NCBI GenBank assembly: GCA_009469675.1
Contig: SSSZ01000054.1
Coordinates: 22,177 to 86,176 of the forward strand
Reading direction: 5' to 3'
Source: Azonexaceae bacterium
GTDB taxonomy: Bacteria > Pseudomonadota > Gammaproteobacteria > Burkholderiales > Rhodocyclaceae
Length of the DNA: 64,000 bases
The notes beneath the pieces were generated by a model that had not been told where the DNA came from, did not search any database, and saw only the letters and a list, made by a program, of their open reading frames with translations. A program made the translations under genes and the position numbers. Within the stretch, counting starts at the first letter, position 1, and the number at the start of each line of letters is the position of its first letter. Of the stretch, positions 63,861 to 64,000 are shown piece after piece.

Positions 63861-64000
63861 TGTGATCTCTCTGTAGGTTGTTCACTCGGGGTGTCTCCCC
63901 GGAGAATTGGAGGCACCAACCATACAAGCCTCCGAGGCCCCGAATGAACATCCATAAAAATGCCCGATTAACGCCGCACGGTCGAGCCCTACTTGTTCGC
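63861..64000 (+). mobile_element. Left end of IS481-family insertion sequence (continues past window)
   Basis: Begins TGTGATCTCTCTGTAGGTTG, a TGT-start with the AGGTTG core found in IS481-type ends, exactly where homology to the ABC ATPase stops. A transposase reading frame opens 82 bp inside. The non-coding end holds nested inverted repeats (TGTTCACTCGGGG/CCCCGAATGAACA and GGAGGC/GCCTCC). The other end and any target duplication lie outside the window. Confidence 0.75.
63943..64000 (+). CDS. IS481-family transposase, N-terminal fragment
   Basis: Nineteen codons at the window's edge read M-N-I-H-K-N-A-R-L-T-P-H-G-R-A-L-L-V-R, the characteristic N-terminus of IS481-type DDE transposases (helix-turn-helix region). 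The rest lies beyond position 64000. It is transcribed opposite to the interrupted ABC ATPase gene. Confidence 0.75.

Noticed and set aside
63479..63955. - strand frame from an ATG at 63955 running through the IS end into the ATPase region.
   Set aside because: It is out of frame with the ABC ATPase and covers the IS terminal repeats; the true homology is in the other frame (S-K-R-F-P-G...).

Overview
The window is GC-rich (about two thirds by eye) chromosomal DNA that reads as a denitrifying betaproteobacterium, most likely of the Rhodocyclales. The pointers are a cytochrome cd1 (nirS) nitrite reductase cluster with complete heme d1 genes, a cyanophycin cluster with a DUF1854 gene and an ABC transporter, DUF2322, cytochrome c', bacteriohemerythrin and a queA-tgt-yajC-secDF block. 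The taxon is inferred from gene content only.

Layout. (1) 1-11166, all on the + strand and tightly packed: a putative biological-conflict (immune/cell-death) island. It holds the C-terminal part of a caspase-like peptidase, a giant protein with two alpha/beta-hydrolase domains plus a CHAT protease and a helical C-terminus, an unrecognised protein, a membrane protein with a TIR/deoxyribosyltransferase-like cytosolic domain, a patatin phospholipase, and a protein joining a deoxyribohydrolase-like domain to a TRAFs-binding (DUF4071-like) repeat region, as in animal ASK kinases. This is the best candidate for an undescribed system. (2) 11139-13821, - strand: GST, ubiC, a DUF192 protein, a small Lys/Ala-rich exported protein and rluE. 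(3) 13959-32687: denitrification. nirS, a NapC/NirT-type tetraheme cytochrome, a heme-binding protein, a cupredoxin, nirC, nirF, nirDL, nirG and nirH run leftward; nirJ-nirN continue on the same strand, but a + strand cyanophycin block (ABC exporter, DUF1854, truncated cphA homologue, cphA; 16919-24602) separates the two halves. nirE is divergent from nirS. (4) 32684-45452: housekeeping and respiratory genes: a Rap1a-like protein, tRNA-Leu(CAA), hemerythrin, queA, tgt, yajC, secD, secF, a cytochrome b561-type protein, cytochrome c', a phenylacetate-CoA ligase, a second hemerythrin-like protein, DUF2322, a zinc-ribbon membrane protein, purB and a GST. (5) 45463-63860: carbohydrate catabolism. 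It has iolC-DUF2090, iolB, an RpiR-type regulator, a lipoprotein and a LamB-like porin, then a leftward operon of ABC ATPase, permease, binding protein, SMP-30 lactonase, Gfo/Idh dehydrogenase, HpcH/HpaI aldolase, IlvD/Edd dehydratase, a second Gfo/Idh dehydrogenase, iolD and iolE. This pairs inositol degradation with what looks like an oxidative sugar-acid pathway. (6) 63861-64000: the left end of an IS481-family element that has inserted into the 5' end of the ABC ATPase gene.

How the parts connect. Four TTGA-N6-TCAA sites (FNR/DNR type) lie before nirJ, nirS, the cytochrome c'/paaK divergence and the second hemerythrin-like gene, suggesting common control by low oxygen or nitric oxide. A GGAA-N6-TTCC palindrome lies between iolB and the RpiR-type regulator and is a plausible IolR operator. 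A dispersed repeat of about 100 bp with inverted ends occurs three times: once after ubiC and twice in tandem after the second hemerythrin-like gene. All functions are read from motifs and context without database searches.
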